Positions 36,721 to 45,647 of a DNA stretch of 64,000 nt are shown one piece after another. The stretch covers positions 1 through 64,000 of the forward strand of contig NZ_JAPKNI010000012.1 of the NCBI RefSeq assembly GCF_026343955.1, written 5' to 3'. Position 1 is the stretch's first letter, and each line of letters starts with the position of its first letter. The notes beneath the pieces are model-generated. The model saw only the letters and a list, made by a program, of their open reading frames with translations. It ran no database searches and had not been told where the DNA came from. Origin of the DNA: Kaistia defluvii. GTDB lineage: Bacteria; Pseudomonadota; Alphaproteobacteria; Rhizobiales; Kaistiaceae. A program made the position numbers and the translations under genes.

Positions 36721-36945
36721 TCAGGCCTTCTTGACGAACTCGGCGCGCAGCACGAGGCCCTTTACCTGCTTGGTGCTGCACTCGAAGGTGTCGGGGTCGT
36801 CGGTCAGGCGGATGTTCTTCACCACCGTACCGCGCTTGATCGTCTCCGACGTGCCCTTGACCTTGAGGTCCTTGATCAGCGAGACGGAATCGCCGTCCTT
36901 GAGCTGTGTTCCGTTGCTGTCGCGCACGATGATCTCGTCCGACAT
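36721..36945 (-). CDS. PhnA/YjdM C-terminal domain protein
   Basis: A 74-residue protein matching the C-terminal domain of PhnA/YjdM ([26 protein letters not shown] and [20 protein letters not shown]). It lacks the N-terminal zinc-ribbon half present in E. coli YjdM, which is about 110 residues; short versions are common in Rhizobiales. Despite the name there is no evidence for a role in phosphonate use. Single gene with a repeat upstream at 36965-37013. Confidence 0.85.
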   Translation of the reverse strand: MSDEIIVRDSNGTQLKDGDSVSLIKDLKVKGTSETIKRGTVVKNIRLTDDPDTFECSTKQVKGLVLRAEFVKKA

Positions 36946-36964
36946 GGGGTATCTCCTTGCTCTG

Positions 36965-37013
36965 TTTCACCTCTCCCAAAGACAGGGGTGGAGCGACGCT
37001 CCGGGTGAGGGGT
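36965..37013. repeat. Palindromic half-element (family B)
   Basis: It contains TTCACCTCTCCC, a GGAGCG-AC-GCTCC hairpin and the end GGGTGAGG, as in each half of the element at 25889-26017. It lies between purD and the phnA-like gene, both on the minus strand. Confidence 0.6.
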
Positions 37014-37061
37014 AGGGAACGGGTCGGGCGGGATCGGGAAACCGTCTCCCGCCGCGAGTGC

Positions 37062-38339
37062 CTAGACGGCGCGCCAGCCGATGTCGCGGCGGGAAAAGCC
37101 GTCCGGCCAGTCGATCGTGTCGACGGCCTGATAGGCGCGCTTCTGCGCTTCGGCGACGCTCGCGCCAAGCGCGGTGACGTTGAGGACGCGGCCGCCATTG
37201 GCGACCAGCCTGCCGTCGACCAGCGCGGTGCCGGCCTGGAACACCTTGGTGCCGGGCAGGGCATCGGCGGCGTCGATGCCGGCGATCGGCGTGCCCTTGG
37301 CATAGTCGCCCGGATAGCCCTTGGCGGCCATGACGACGGTCAGCGCGGCTTCGTCCCGCCACTGCGTCGTGACGCCGTCGAGCCTGCCTTCGGCCGCGGC
37401 GAGCAGCAGTTCGAGCAGGTCGCTCTCCAGCCGCATCATCAGCACCTGGCATTCCGGGTCACCGAAGCGGACATTGTATTCGATCAGTTCGGGGCCCTTG
37501 GCGGTGATCATCAGGCCGGCGAACAGCACGCCCTTGAACGGGGCGCCGCGGGCGGCCATCGCGGCCATGGTCGGGCGGATGATCTCGGCCATGGTGCGCT
37601 CGATCATCGCTTCCGTCATCACCGGGGCGGGCGAATAGGCGCCCATGCCGCCGGTGTTGGGGCCGGTGTCGCCGTCGCCGACGCGCTTGTGGTCCTGGGC
37701 GGTTGCGAGCGGCACGGCGTTCACGCCGTCGCAGATGGCGAAGAAGCTCGCCTCCTCGCCGACCAGGCATTCCTCGACCACGACTTCGGCGCCGGCCGAG
37801 CCGAACGCGCCGTCGAAGCAGGCGTCGATCGCCGCATGCGCTTCGTCCAGCGTTTCCGCCACGACGACGCCCTTGCCGGCGGCGATGCCGTCCGCCTTGA
37901 CGACGATCGGCGCGCCCATCCTGGTCGCATAGTCGCGCGCGGGCGCTGCCTCGGTGAAGCGCTGGTAGGCGGCGGTCGGGATGTTGGCCTCGGCGCAGAG
38001 ATCCTTGGTGTAGCCCTTCGAGCCTTCGAGGCGGGCTGCCTCCTGGCCGGGGCCGAACACCCGGATGTTCGCGCCGTCGAGCGCATCGGCAAGGCCGGCG
38101 ACCAGCGGCGCTTCCGGGCCGACGATGACGAAATCGATCATGTTGTGGCGGCAGAAGTCGATCACCGCGTGATGGTCGAACGGATCGAGCCGCACCAGTT
38201 CCGCGAGCGCGCCGATGCCGGGATTGCCGGGGGCGGCAAAAAGCTGGCCGAGACGAGGCGATTTCCGGAGCGCCCAGGCCAGCGCGTGCTCGCGGCCGCC
38301 CGATCCGATCAGGAGAATGTTGATGCGCGTCTCGGTCAT
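37062..38339 (-). CDS. purD: Phosphoribosylamine-glycine ligase
   Basis: A 425-residue ATP-grasp enzyme of purine synthesis. The N-terminal motif [18 protein letters not shown] is followed by the ATP-grasp domain with [19 protein letters not shown] and the active-site block [28 protein letters not shown]. Length is normal. The start at 38339 fits the family; the open frame upstream shows no similarity. It is divergent from ubiA. Confidence 0.97.
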   Translation of the reverse strand: MTETRINILLIGSGGREHALAWALRKSPRLGQLFAAPGNPGIGALAELVRLDPFDHHAVIDFCRHNMIDFVIVGPEAPLVAGLADALDGANIRVFGPGQEAARLEGSKGYTKDLCAEANIPTAAYQRFTEAAPARDYATRMGAPIVVKADGIAAGKGVVVAETLDEAHAAIDACFDGAFGSAGAEVVVEECLVGEEASFFAICDGVNAVPLATAQDHKRVGDGDTGPNTGGMGAYSPAPVMTEAMIERTMAEIIRPTMAAMAARGAPFKGVLFAGLMITAKGPELIEYNVRFGDPECQVLMMRLESDLLELLLAAAEGRLDGVTTQWRDEAALTVVMAAKGYPGDYAKGTPIAGIDAADALPGTKVFQAGTALVDGRLVANGGRVLNVTALGASVAEAQKRAYQAVDTIDWPDGFSRRDIGWRAV

Positions 38340-38540
38340 GCCAGCTGCCCGTGGTTGAATTCCTAGCGCGGCGCTTAGCAAGCAGGGGCTCGCTTGTCGA
38401 ATCCGGAAAGCGCTGGCGCGGTGGGTTTTCCTCCCCGTCGCGCGGCGATCCGGCGCGGCGGTAGCGCCGCATGGGCTTGGCGCGGCTTCGCAACTGGCGG
38501 TATGACAGGCCAGGAAATCCGAAATCGCGAGAGAGTCCCG

Positions 38541-39467
38541 ATGAGCCTCAGTCCTGGAACCGTCGCCGACGCCGCCCGGGGCAATTGGGTCGATCGCCAT
38601 GCGCCGGCCTGGCTGCGTCCCTATGCGCGGCTGGCGCGCTGGGACCGGCCGATCGGCTGGTGGCTGCTGCTTCTGCCCTGCTGGTGGTCGTCGGCGCTGG
38701 CCAGCAACGTCGCCGGCGCGACCTGGCCCGATCTGGCGCATCTCGTCCTGTTCTGGATCGGCGCGGTCGCGATGCGCGGCGCCGGCTGCACCTATAACGA
38801 CATCGTCGACCGCGAGTTGGATGCCGGCGTCGCCCGCACGCGGTCGCGGCCGATCCCGAGCGGCCAGGTCAGCGTTCGCGGCGCCAAGATCTTCCTCGTG
38901 CTCCAGGCGCTGGCCGGGCTTGCGGTGCTCCTGTCGTTCAACTGGTTTTCGGTCGTGCTGGCGCTCTGTTCGCTGCTGGTCGTCGCCGCCTATCCGTTCA
39001 TGAAGCGGATCACCGACTGGCCGCAGCTGGTGCTCGGCCTCGCCTTTTCCTGGGGCGCGCTGATGGGCTGGTCGGCCTGGTTCGGCAGCCTGGCGCTGGC
39101 GCCGGTGCTGCTCTATGCCGGCGGCGTGCTGTGGACGATCGGCTATGACACGATCTACGCGCTGCAGGACATCGAGGACGACAAGATCATGGGCGTGCGC
39201 TCGACCGCGCGGCTGTTCGGCGACCGCGCGCCGCAGATCGTCGGCCTGCTCTATGCCGGCGCGGTGCTGCTCTGGGCGGGGGCCTTCTGGGCCGCCGGCA
39301 TCGGCTGGGTCGCCTGGCTCGGGCTGGCGCTCGCCGCCGCCCATCTCGGCTGGCAGGTCGCACGCGTGCGGCTCGACAACGAGGCGCTGGCGCTGCGCCT
39401 GTTCAAGTCCAACCGCGAGGCCGGATTGATCCTGTTCGCCGGCCTGGTGATCAACGGCCTCGTTTGA
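38541..39467 (+). CDS. ubiA: 4-hydroxybenzoate polyprenyltransferase
   Basis: A 308-residue integral membrane prenyltransferase of ubiquinone synthesis that joins a polyprenyl chain to 4-hydroxybenzoate. Two aspartate-rich motifs bind magnesium and diphosphate: NDIVDRELD at 86-94 and [12 protein letters not shown] at 203-214. Several hydrophobic spans follow the usual UbiA pattern. The ATG at 38541 is chosen at the conserved N-terminus. The next gene is another methyltransferase but is not a recognised Ubi methylase. Confidence 0.95.
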   Translation: MSLSPGTVADAARGNWVDRHAPAWLRPYARLARWDRPIGWWLLLLPCWWSSALASNVAGATWPDLAHLVLFWIGAVAMRGAGCTYNDIVDRELDAGVARTRSRPIPSGQVSVRGAKIFLVLQALAGLAVLLSFNWFSVVLALCSLLVVAAYPFMKRITDWPQLVLGLAFSWGALMGWSAWFGSLALAPVLLYAGGVLWTIGYDTIYALQDIEDDKIMGVRSTARLFGDRAPQIVGLLYAGAVLLWAGAFWAAGIGWVAWLGLALAAAHLGWQVARVRLDNEALALRLFKSNREAGLILFAGLVINGLV

Positions 39468-39600
39468 ACGCCACGCGAGACCGCGCCGCGCCTTCACGAA
39501 CACGTCACTTGAAGATCCAGCGGGGCTGGCGCGCTAATTGCGCGACAGATTGCAGTGCTGGACGGATCTTCAGAACCGATTTGTGTGGGAGGGAATGCGC

Positions 39601-40626
39601 ATGTCCGCAATGCCCGATGCAGCCGTCGCCGATATCAATCCCGCCGCCATCGTCGACGCCATTCTCGGCTTCCACAAGACAGCCGCGCTGAAGGCGGCGA
39701 TCGATCTGGAACTGTTCACGGCGATCGCGGCGGGTGACGATACCAGCGAGCGGATCGCGGCGAAGTCCGGGGCTTCGGAACGCGGCGTCCGCATCCTGTG
39801 CGATTTCCTGACCGCGCATGGCTTCATGAGCAAGACCGGCGCGCACTACCGGCTGACGCCATCCAGCCAGGTTTTCCTCGACCGCAGGTCGCCCGCCTAT
39901 ATGGGCAGCGTCGTCGATTTCCTGAGCGCGCCGGAACAACTCGATCTCTTCCTGGAAGATCCGGTGACCTATGTGCGCCATGGCGGCTCCATGGGTCTCG
40001 CCAACATGGCGCCGGATCATCCGATATGGCTGAAATTTGCCGAGGCGATGATTCCCGTCGTGGTCGCCAGCGCCGGCGGCGTCGCCGCCGAGGTGGCAAG
40101 CTGGCCGGATCGGCCGCGCAAAATCCTCGATATTGCCGCCGGCCACGGCATGTTCGGTATCGAGGTCGCCAAGGCGCTGCCGGATGCGGAGATCACCGCC
40201 GTCGACTGGGCGGCCGTGCTCGAACTCGCCCGGAGCAATGCCGAACGGGCCGGCGTGGCGTCCCGCTACCGGACGGTCGCGGGCAGCGCCTTCGATGTCG
40301 ATTGGGGCAGTGGCTACGATCTCGTGATGCTGCCGAACTTCCTGCACCACTTCGACATCGCGACCTGCGCCAGGCTGATGCAGAAGGTGCGGGCCAGTCT
40401 CGCGCCGGGCGGCCGGGTGCTCGCGGTCGAATTCGTGCCGAACGAGGATCGGGTCTCGCCGCCATTCCCGGCGGCTTTTGCGCTGGTGATGCTGGCGACG
40501 ACGCCGCAGGGGGACGCCTATACGGCGAGCGGACTGGGAGAGATCGCGCGGGCCGCCGGCTTCAGCGGCGTCTCCGTGCGCCCGCTGGCGCATTCGCCCG
40601 CGAGCCTGGTGCTGTTCGAACCGTAG
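39601..40626 (+). CDS. O-methyltransferase with winged-helix domain
   Basis: A 341-residue SAM-dependent methyltransferase of the plant-like O-methyltransferase (family 2) layout. An N-terminal winged-helix dimerisation domain (about 10-110, with LELFTAIAAGDDTSERIAAKSGASERGVRILCDFL) precedes a Rossmann core. The core has the SAM motif ILDIAAGHGMFGIEVAKAL and the downstream HHFDIATCARLMQKV. The start at 39601 follows a GGAGGG site seven bases upstream. The methyl acceptor is unknown; a role in pigment, quinone or antibiotic-like chemistry cannot be decided. Confidence 0.88.
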   Translation: MSAMPDAAVADINPAAIVDAILGFHKTAALKAAIDLELFTAIAAGDDTSERIAAKSGASERGVRILCDFLTAHGFMSKTGAHYRLTPSSQVFLDRRSPAYMGSVVDFLSAPEQLDLFLEDPVTYVRHGGSMGLANMAPDHPIWLKFAEAMIPVVVASAGGVAAEVASWPDRPRKILDIAAGHGMFGIEVAKALPDAEITAVDWAAVLELARSNAERAGVASRYRTVAGSAFDVDWGSGYDLVMLPNFLHHFDIATCARLMQKVRASLAPGGRVLAVEFVPNEDRVSPPFPAAFALVMLATTPQGDAYTASGLGEIARAAGFSGVSVRPLAHSPASLVLFEP

Positions 40627-40633
40627 GGAACGT

Positions 40634-41218
40634 TCAGTCGCGGGCGATGATCTCGCGGCCGTAGAGCGTCTCGACTTCCTTGTAGAAGCCGGTCTTGCGA
40701 CGCTTGAGGAAGCGCGGGCGGCGCCCCTTGAGCGAGGAGGGTGCGCGGCGGGACTTGGGCTGGCCGACCACGAGCGGACCCATCTGGTCGAGCGGCGCGC
40801 GAATCGTGCCGTCCGTGTCGACGATCAGCAGCGGCAGACCGAGCGCGCGACCCCAGGCCTGCCAATCGGCGGCCACGTCCTCGCCATCGCCGAGGTCTTC
40901 GACGACGACCAGCGGCAGCGACATGGCGGGATCGCGGTGCATCAGTTCGACGGTGGTGCGGATCGCCCCGGTCTCGGCATCGCCGGTCATCCGCACGGCG
41001 ACGCCGCGGAAGGCGCTGACCGGGGTGGAGAGGGTGGTCGGGATGCCGCCGAGGCGACGCTTGACGATGGCGAGTTCACGATCGATGTAGACGGCCGGCG
41101 TGGTGGCGGAAGCCGGACCGGCGAGAGTGGCGGAGTAGCGGACCGGCAGCGCGAAGGGGTCGAGGCGCAGGTCGTTGCCACGAGCGCCATGTGCCGCCTG
41201 AACCGTTGCGTTTGCCAT
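40634..41218 (-). CDS. DUF6101 family protein
   Basis: A 194-residue soluble protein resembling a Rhizobiales-restricted family (DUF6101) with basic C-terminus (SLKGRRPRFLKRRKTGFYKEV). The middle holds ELAIVKRRLGGIPTTLSTPVSAFRGVAVRM and a later LPLVVVEDLGDGEDVAADWQAWGRALGLPLLI. No enzyme motif is seen. It is convergent with the methyltransferase and divergent from sdhE. The function is unknown. Confidence 0.75.
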   Translation of the reverse strand: MANATVQAAHGARGNDLRLDPFALPVRYSATLAGPASATTPAVYIDRELAIVKRRLGGIPTTLSTPVSAFRGVAVRMTGDAETGAIRTTVELMHRDPAMSLPLVVVEDLGDGEDVAADWQAWGRALGLPLLIVDTDGTIRAPLDQMGPLVVGQPKSRRAPSSLKGRRPRFLKRRKTGFYKEVETLYGREIIARD

Positions 41219-41711
41219 TGCCTTGCACTCCATCACTGCCTCGCTTCGGTCCGGTTAACGGAACCTTAAAGGGGTTGGCCCGGTTGGCTGGGCCGCTCTT
41301 CGTTGAAGCGACAATGCCATGCGATCCGCCCCCCAGAGCTTAAGAGACATGGTTAACGGCCCGGCGATGACGGGCAGGGTTAGCGTCTGGTGATCGAAGA
41401 CGGTTGACGAAAACTTGCTGAAATAAGGCGCGCGGCGCGGCAATGGCGGTAGCCTGCGGTTTGCGCCGGGAGGCGCTTCCTATGGTCTGGCGGGGGACAA
41501 GGCGAGGGGTGGGGGACGTCTCTCGCGCCGTGCCTGTGGGCAAGGCCGGCTGCCGGTCGGGGAGCGTCAACTTTTGTCGCGGACCCGCCTTCGATGCGTG
41601 AATGCCCGAGGCTCGCGCAGCGGCGTTGATCGGCATCGGGCCTGCGAGGCTGACAACGGGCTGCCGGGGGGCTATATCACGCCGCATCGGACATGAGCGG
41701 CGGAGTGAAGG
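41219..41711. other. Intergenic region between the DUF6101 gene and sdhE
   Basis: This 493-base gap lies between divergent genes. I see no conserved frame, tRNA, riboswitch or palindromic element; it should hold the two promoters. Part of it is G/C-poor near 41398-41450. Confidence 0.5.
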
Positions 41712-41999
41712 ATGAGCGGCACGACATTGTCGAGCGACGGGCTGGACGTTCGCCGCCGGCGTACCCATTTTCGCTGCTGGCATCGCGGCATGCGCGAGAT
41801 GGACCTGATCCTCGGCCGCTTCGCCGATGCCCATATCGCAACGCTTGATGATGGCGAACTCGACCTCCTGGAAAGTCTGATGGAGGAACAGGATCGCGAT
41901 CTGCTGATCTGGCTGACGGGAGAAGCCCCGACGCCGGACGACGTCAATACCGCATTCTTCCAGAAGCTCGCCGCCTTTACCGGCGCCACTCCCCGTTAG
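41712..41999 (+). CDS. sdhE: Succinate dehydrogenase assembly factor 2
   Basis: A 95-residue SdhE (YgfY/Sdh5) family protein that promotes covalent FAD attachment to succinate dehydrogenase. It carries the key motif RRRTHFRCWHRGMREMDLILGRF, with the conserved RGMRE motif, and the later LESLMEEQDRDLLIWLTG. It is directly upstream of mfd (five-base gap), an arrangement frequent in alphaproteobacteria; the pair is probably co-transcribed. Confidence 0.92.
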   Translation: MSGTTLSSDGLDVRRRRTHFRCWHRGMREMDLILGRFADAHIATLDDGELDLLESLMEEQDRDLLIWLTGEAPTPDDVNTAFFQKLAAFTGATPR

Positions 42000-42004
42000 G
42001 CGTA

Positions 42005-45000
42005 ATGGTCACATTCCCGTACATTCTCGGCCGTCCGTCGACGGTGCTTTCGGGCGTTCCCGACGGTTTTGACGGTAAGGTCGTCGCCGATATCGCAGCG
42101 CTCGCCGCACGCGAAGGGCTGCCCTTCGTCCTGGTCGTCGCGCGTGACGGCAACCGCATGGCCGATCTCGAACAGGCGATGCGCTTCTTTTCGCCCGGGA
42201 CCGAGGTCGTGGCGCTGCCGGCCTGGGACTGCATGCCTTATGACCGCGTGTCGCCGAATACGGCTGTCGTGGCGCAACGCATGGCGGCGCTTTCCTATCT
42301 CGCCAATTACCAGCCGGTGAAGGGGCGCGCGCTGGTCGTGCTCACCACCGTCAATGCCGCCGTGCAGCGCCTGCCACGCCGCGACCAGGTCGCGCGCCAG
42401 AGCCTCTCGATCGCCAGCGGCAACCAGATGTCGATGGACCGGCTTGTCGGCTGGCTGGAGGACAACGGCTTCCTGCGTACCTCGACCGTGCGCGAGGCCG
42501 GCGAATATGCCGTGCGCGGCGGCATCATCGATCTGTTCGCCGCCGGTCAGGGCGAGCCGGTCCGCGTCGATTTCTTCGGCGATACCGTTGATTCGATCCG
42601 CTCCTTCGATGTCGAGAGCCAGCGCACCGTGGCGCAGAAGAAGCGCCTCGACCTCGTCCCGATGAGCGAACTGGTGCTCTCGCCCGAGGCGATCGCCCGC
42701 TTCCGCGCGCGCTATGTGGCGATGTTCGGCGCGACCGACCGCGAAGACCTGCTCTACCAGTCCGTCAGCGATGGCCGCCGCTATACCGGCGTCGAGCATT
42801 GGCTGCCGCTGTTCGTCGACGGTCTCGACACGATCTTCGACTACCTGCCCGATGCGCCGCTGGTGCTCGACCATCTGGTCGAGGAAGCGATCGCCGAGCG
42901 TTTCGACGACATCAAGGACCATTACGACGCGCGCAAGAGCGGCATGGGGCAGGCGCAGGGCGGCGTGCCCTACCGGCCGGTGCCGCCGGACCAGCTCTAT
43001 CTGACCCGCGAGGAATGGCAGGACCGCGAGAAGACGGCGCCGCTGCTGCGCATGACGCCGTTCGCCGAGCCCGACGACACCATGGTCGCCGATCTCGGCG
43101 GCCGGCATGGCCGCACCTTCGCGGCCGAACGCACCGCCGGCGACGTCAACGTCTTCGACGCGGTCATCGCCCATATCGGCGGGCTGCGCGAGAAGAAGCG
43201 CGTCATCATCGCTTCCTGGAGCGACGGCGCGCGCGACCGCCTGGCCCAGGTGCTCGACGATCACGGCCTGAAGCGGGTGGAGCGGATCGACGACTGGGCC
43301 TCTGCCGAAAAGCTCGGCAAGGGCGTCGTCGGACTTGGCGTGCTCGGCCTGGAAGCCGGCTTTGAGACGCCGGACATGGTCATCATCGGCGAGCAGGACA
43401 TCCTGGGCGACCGCTTGGTGCGCCCGCGCAAGCGCTCGAAGCGCGCCTCCGACTTCCTCAGCGAAGTGACCGGCCTTTCGGAGGGCGACATCGTCGTCCA
43501 TGTCGACCACGGCATCGGCCGCTTCACCGGGCTGAAGACGATCACGGCCGCCGGCGCGCCGCATGATTGCCTGGAGATCGTCTATCAGGGCGGCGACCGG
43601 CTCTATCTGCCGGTCGAGAACATCGAGCTGCTGTCGCGCTATGGCTCGGAAGATACCGAGGCGACGCTCGACAAGCTCGGCGGCGTCGCCTGGCAGGCGC
43701 GCAAGGCCAAGCTGAAGCAGCGCATCCGCGACATGGCGGGGCAGCTGATTAAGGTCGCCGCGCAGCGTGCCATGCGTCATGCCGAACCCTTGGCGCCGGC
43801 CGATGGCCTCTATGACGAGTTCGCCGCCCGTTTCCCCTATGAGGAGACGGAAGACCAGCTCGCCGCCATCGAGGCGGTCATTTCGGATCTCGGCGCCGGC
43901 ACGCCGATGGACCGTCTGATCTGCGGCGATGTCGGCTTCGGCAAGACGGAAGTGGCGCTGCGCGCGGCCTTCGTCGCGGTGATGAGCGGCAAGCAGGTGG
44001 CGGTGGTCGTGCCGACGACGCTGCTGTCGCGCCAGCATTTCCGCACCTTCCAGGCCCGCTTCGCCGGTTTCCCGATCCGCGTCGAGCAGGCCTCGCGCCT
44101 CGTCTCGGCCAAGGATCTGGCGGAAACCAAGAAGGGCATCAAGGAAGGCCAGGTCGATATCGTCGTCGGCACGCATGCGCTGCTTGGCAAGGGCATCGAG
44201 TTCCGCGACCTCGGCCTGCTGATCATCGACGAGGAGCAGCATTTCGGCGTCAAGCACAAGGAGCGGCTGAAGGAGATCCGCGCCGACGTGCATGTGCTGA
44301 CGCTGTCCGCCACGCCGATCCCGCGCACGCTGCAGCTGGCCCTGACGGGCGTCCGCGAGCTGTCGCTGATCACCACGCCGCCGGTCGACCGCATGGCGGT
44401 CCGGACCTTCATTTCGCCGTTCGACGCGCTGGTGGTTCGCGAGGCGCTGCTGCGCGAGCGCTATCGCGGCGGCCAGAGCTTCTATGTCTGTCCGCGCCTC
44501 TCCGACCTCGCCGACCGCAAGGAATTCCTGGAAAAGTTCGTGCCCGAGGTGAAGGTCGCCATTGCGCATGGCCAGATGCCGCCGACCGAGCTCGAGGACA
44601 TCATGACGGCGTTCTACGAGGGCGCCTATGACGTGCTGCTCTCGACCACGATCGTCGAATCCGGGCTCGATATTCCGACCGCCAATACGCTGATCGTGCA
44701 CCGCGCTGACATGTTTGGCCTGGCGCAGCTCTACCAGCTGCGCGGCCGCGTCGGCCGCTCGAAGACGCGCGCCTATGCGCTGTTCACTGTGCCGGCCGAG
44801 AAGCGCCTGACGGCGATGGCGGATCGCCGGCTCAAGGTGCTGCAGTCGCTCGACACGCTGGGCGCCGGCTTCCAACTGGCGAGCCACGATCTCGACATTC
44901 GCGGCGCCGGCAATCTGCTCGGCGAGGAACAGTCGGGCCATATCAAGGAAGTCGGCTTCGAGCTTTATCAGCAGATGCTGGAGGAGGCCGTGGCGGCGCT

Positions 45001-45508
45001 TCGCGATGGCGGCACGGAGGAGACGGAATCCGATGGCCGCTGGTCGCCGCAGATCACGGTCGGTACGCCGGTCATGCTGCCGGAGACCTATGTGCCGGAC
45101 CTGCAGCTGCGCCTGTCGCTCTATCGCCGCCTTGGCGACCTGGAAGAGCCGGAGCAGATCGACAGCTTCGGCGCGGAGCTGATCGACCGCTTTGGCCCGT
45201 TGCCGGACGAGGTCGAGCACCTGCTCAAGATCGTCTACATCAAGGCGCTGTGCCGCAAGGCGAATGTCGAGAAGGTCGATGCCGGCCCCAAGGGCATCGT
45301 CATCGCCTTCCGCAACTCGACCTTCGCCAATCCGGCCGGTCTGATCCGCTATATCGGCGAGCAGGGCAGCCTGGCCAAGGTTCGCCCGGACCAGAAGATC
45401 GTGCTGATCCGCGACTGGGAAAAGCCGGAGCAGCGCCTCAAGGGCACCGCCGTGATCCTGACCCAGCTCGCCCGCATGGCCGAGGAAGGCCGCAAGAAGG
45501 CAGCTTAG
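42005..45508 (+). CDS. mfd: Transcription-repair coupling factor Mfd
   Basis: A 1167-residue translocase that removes RNA polymerase stalled at DNA damage and recruits UvrA. A UvrB-like N-terminal region is followed by the CarD-like RNA polymerase interaction domain (DIVVHVDHGIGRFTGLK near 491). The helicase core has Walker A GDVGFGKTEVALRA near 641 and the DEEQH box near 741. After the LRGRVGRSKTRAYAL motif, the C-terminal TRCF domain closes the protein. Length is normal. It converges with the YejA-like gene over a repeat. Confidence 0.98.
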   Translation: MVTFPYILGRPSTVLSGVPDGFDGKVVADIAALAAREGLPFVLVVARDGNRMADLEQAMRFFSPGTEVVALPAWDCMPYDRVSPNTAVVAQRMAALSYLANYQPVKGRALVVLTTVNAAVQRLPRRDQVARQSLSIASGNQMSMDRLVGWLEDNGFLRTSTVREAGEYAVRGGIIDLFAAGQGEPVRVDFFGDTVDSIRSFDVESQRTVAQKKRLDLVPMSELVLSPEAIARFRARYVAMFGATDREDLLYQSVSDGRRYTGVEHWLPLFVDGLDTIFDYLPDAPLVLDHLVEEAIAERFDDIKDHYDARKSGMGQAQGGVPYRPVPPDQLYLTREEWQDREKTAPLLRMTPFAEPDDTMVADLGGRHGRTFAAERTAGDVNVFDAVIAHIGGLREKKRVIIASWSDGARDRLAQVLDDHGLKRVERIDDWASAEKLGKGVVGLGVLGLEAGFETPDMVIIGEQDILGDRLVRPRKRSKRASDFLSEVTGLSEGDIVVHVDHGIGRFTGLKTITAAGAPHDCLEIVYQGGDRLYLPVENIELLSRYGSEDTEATLDKLGGVAWQARKAKLKQRIRDMAGQLIKVAAQRAMRHAEPLAPADGLYDEFAARFPYEETEDQLAAIEAVISDLGAGTPMDRLICGDVGFGKTEVALRAAFVAVMSGKQVAVVVPTTLLSRQHFRTFQARFAGFPIRVEQASRLVSAKDLAETKKGIKEGQVDIVVGTHALLGKGIEFRDLGLLIIDEEQHFGVKHKERLKEIRADVHVLTLSATPIPRTLQLALTGVRELSLITTPPVDRMAVRTFISPFDALVVREALLRERYRGGQSFYVCPRLSDLADRKEFLEKFVPEVKVAIAHGQMPPTELEDIMTAFYEGAYDVLLSTTIVESGLDIPTANTLIVHRADMFGLAQLYQLRGRVGRSKTRAYALFTVPAEKRLTAMADRRLKVLQSLDTLGAGFQLASHDLDIRGAGNLLGEEQSGHIKEVGFELYQQMLEEAVAALRDGGTEETESDGRWSPQITVGTPVMLPETYVPDLQLRLSLYRRLGDLEEPEQIDSFGAELIDRFGPLPDEVEHLLKIVYIKALCRKANVEKVDAGPKGIVIAFRNSTFANPAGLIRYIGEQGSLAKVRPDQKIVLIRDWEKPEQRLKGTAVILTQLARMAEEGRKKAA

Positions 45509-45558
45509 GCTTGGCTACAGATAAGCGTGGGACGCACGGCGGGTCCGTACCGGGCACA

Positions 45559-45590
45559 ACCTTCACCTATCCCTCAGGGAGAGGTGAAGG
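45559..45590. repeat. Palindromic half-element (family B)
   Basis: CCTTCACCTATCCC and GGGAGAGGTGAAGG face each other, a compact 13-base imperfect stem with one mismatch. It lies between convergent mfd and the YejA-like gene and may act as a terminator for either. Confidence 0.6.
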
Positions 45591-45647
45591 TCCGGCACTG
45601 ACGATGCCGCCACGTCCGCCCAGGCTGAGAAAGCGTCCAGGCCCGCC

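Noticed and set aside
36721-36945. PhnA-like gene as evidence for a phosphonate-degradation operon
   Set aside because: Only the C-terminal domain is present, no C-P lyase or phosphonate transport genes are nearby, and the family name is historical.
41996-45220. A minus-strand open frame of about 1070 codons antisense to mfd
   Set aside because: It is a codon-position shadow of mfd, with biased composition and no conserved motif.
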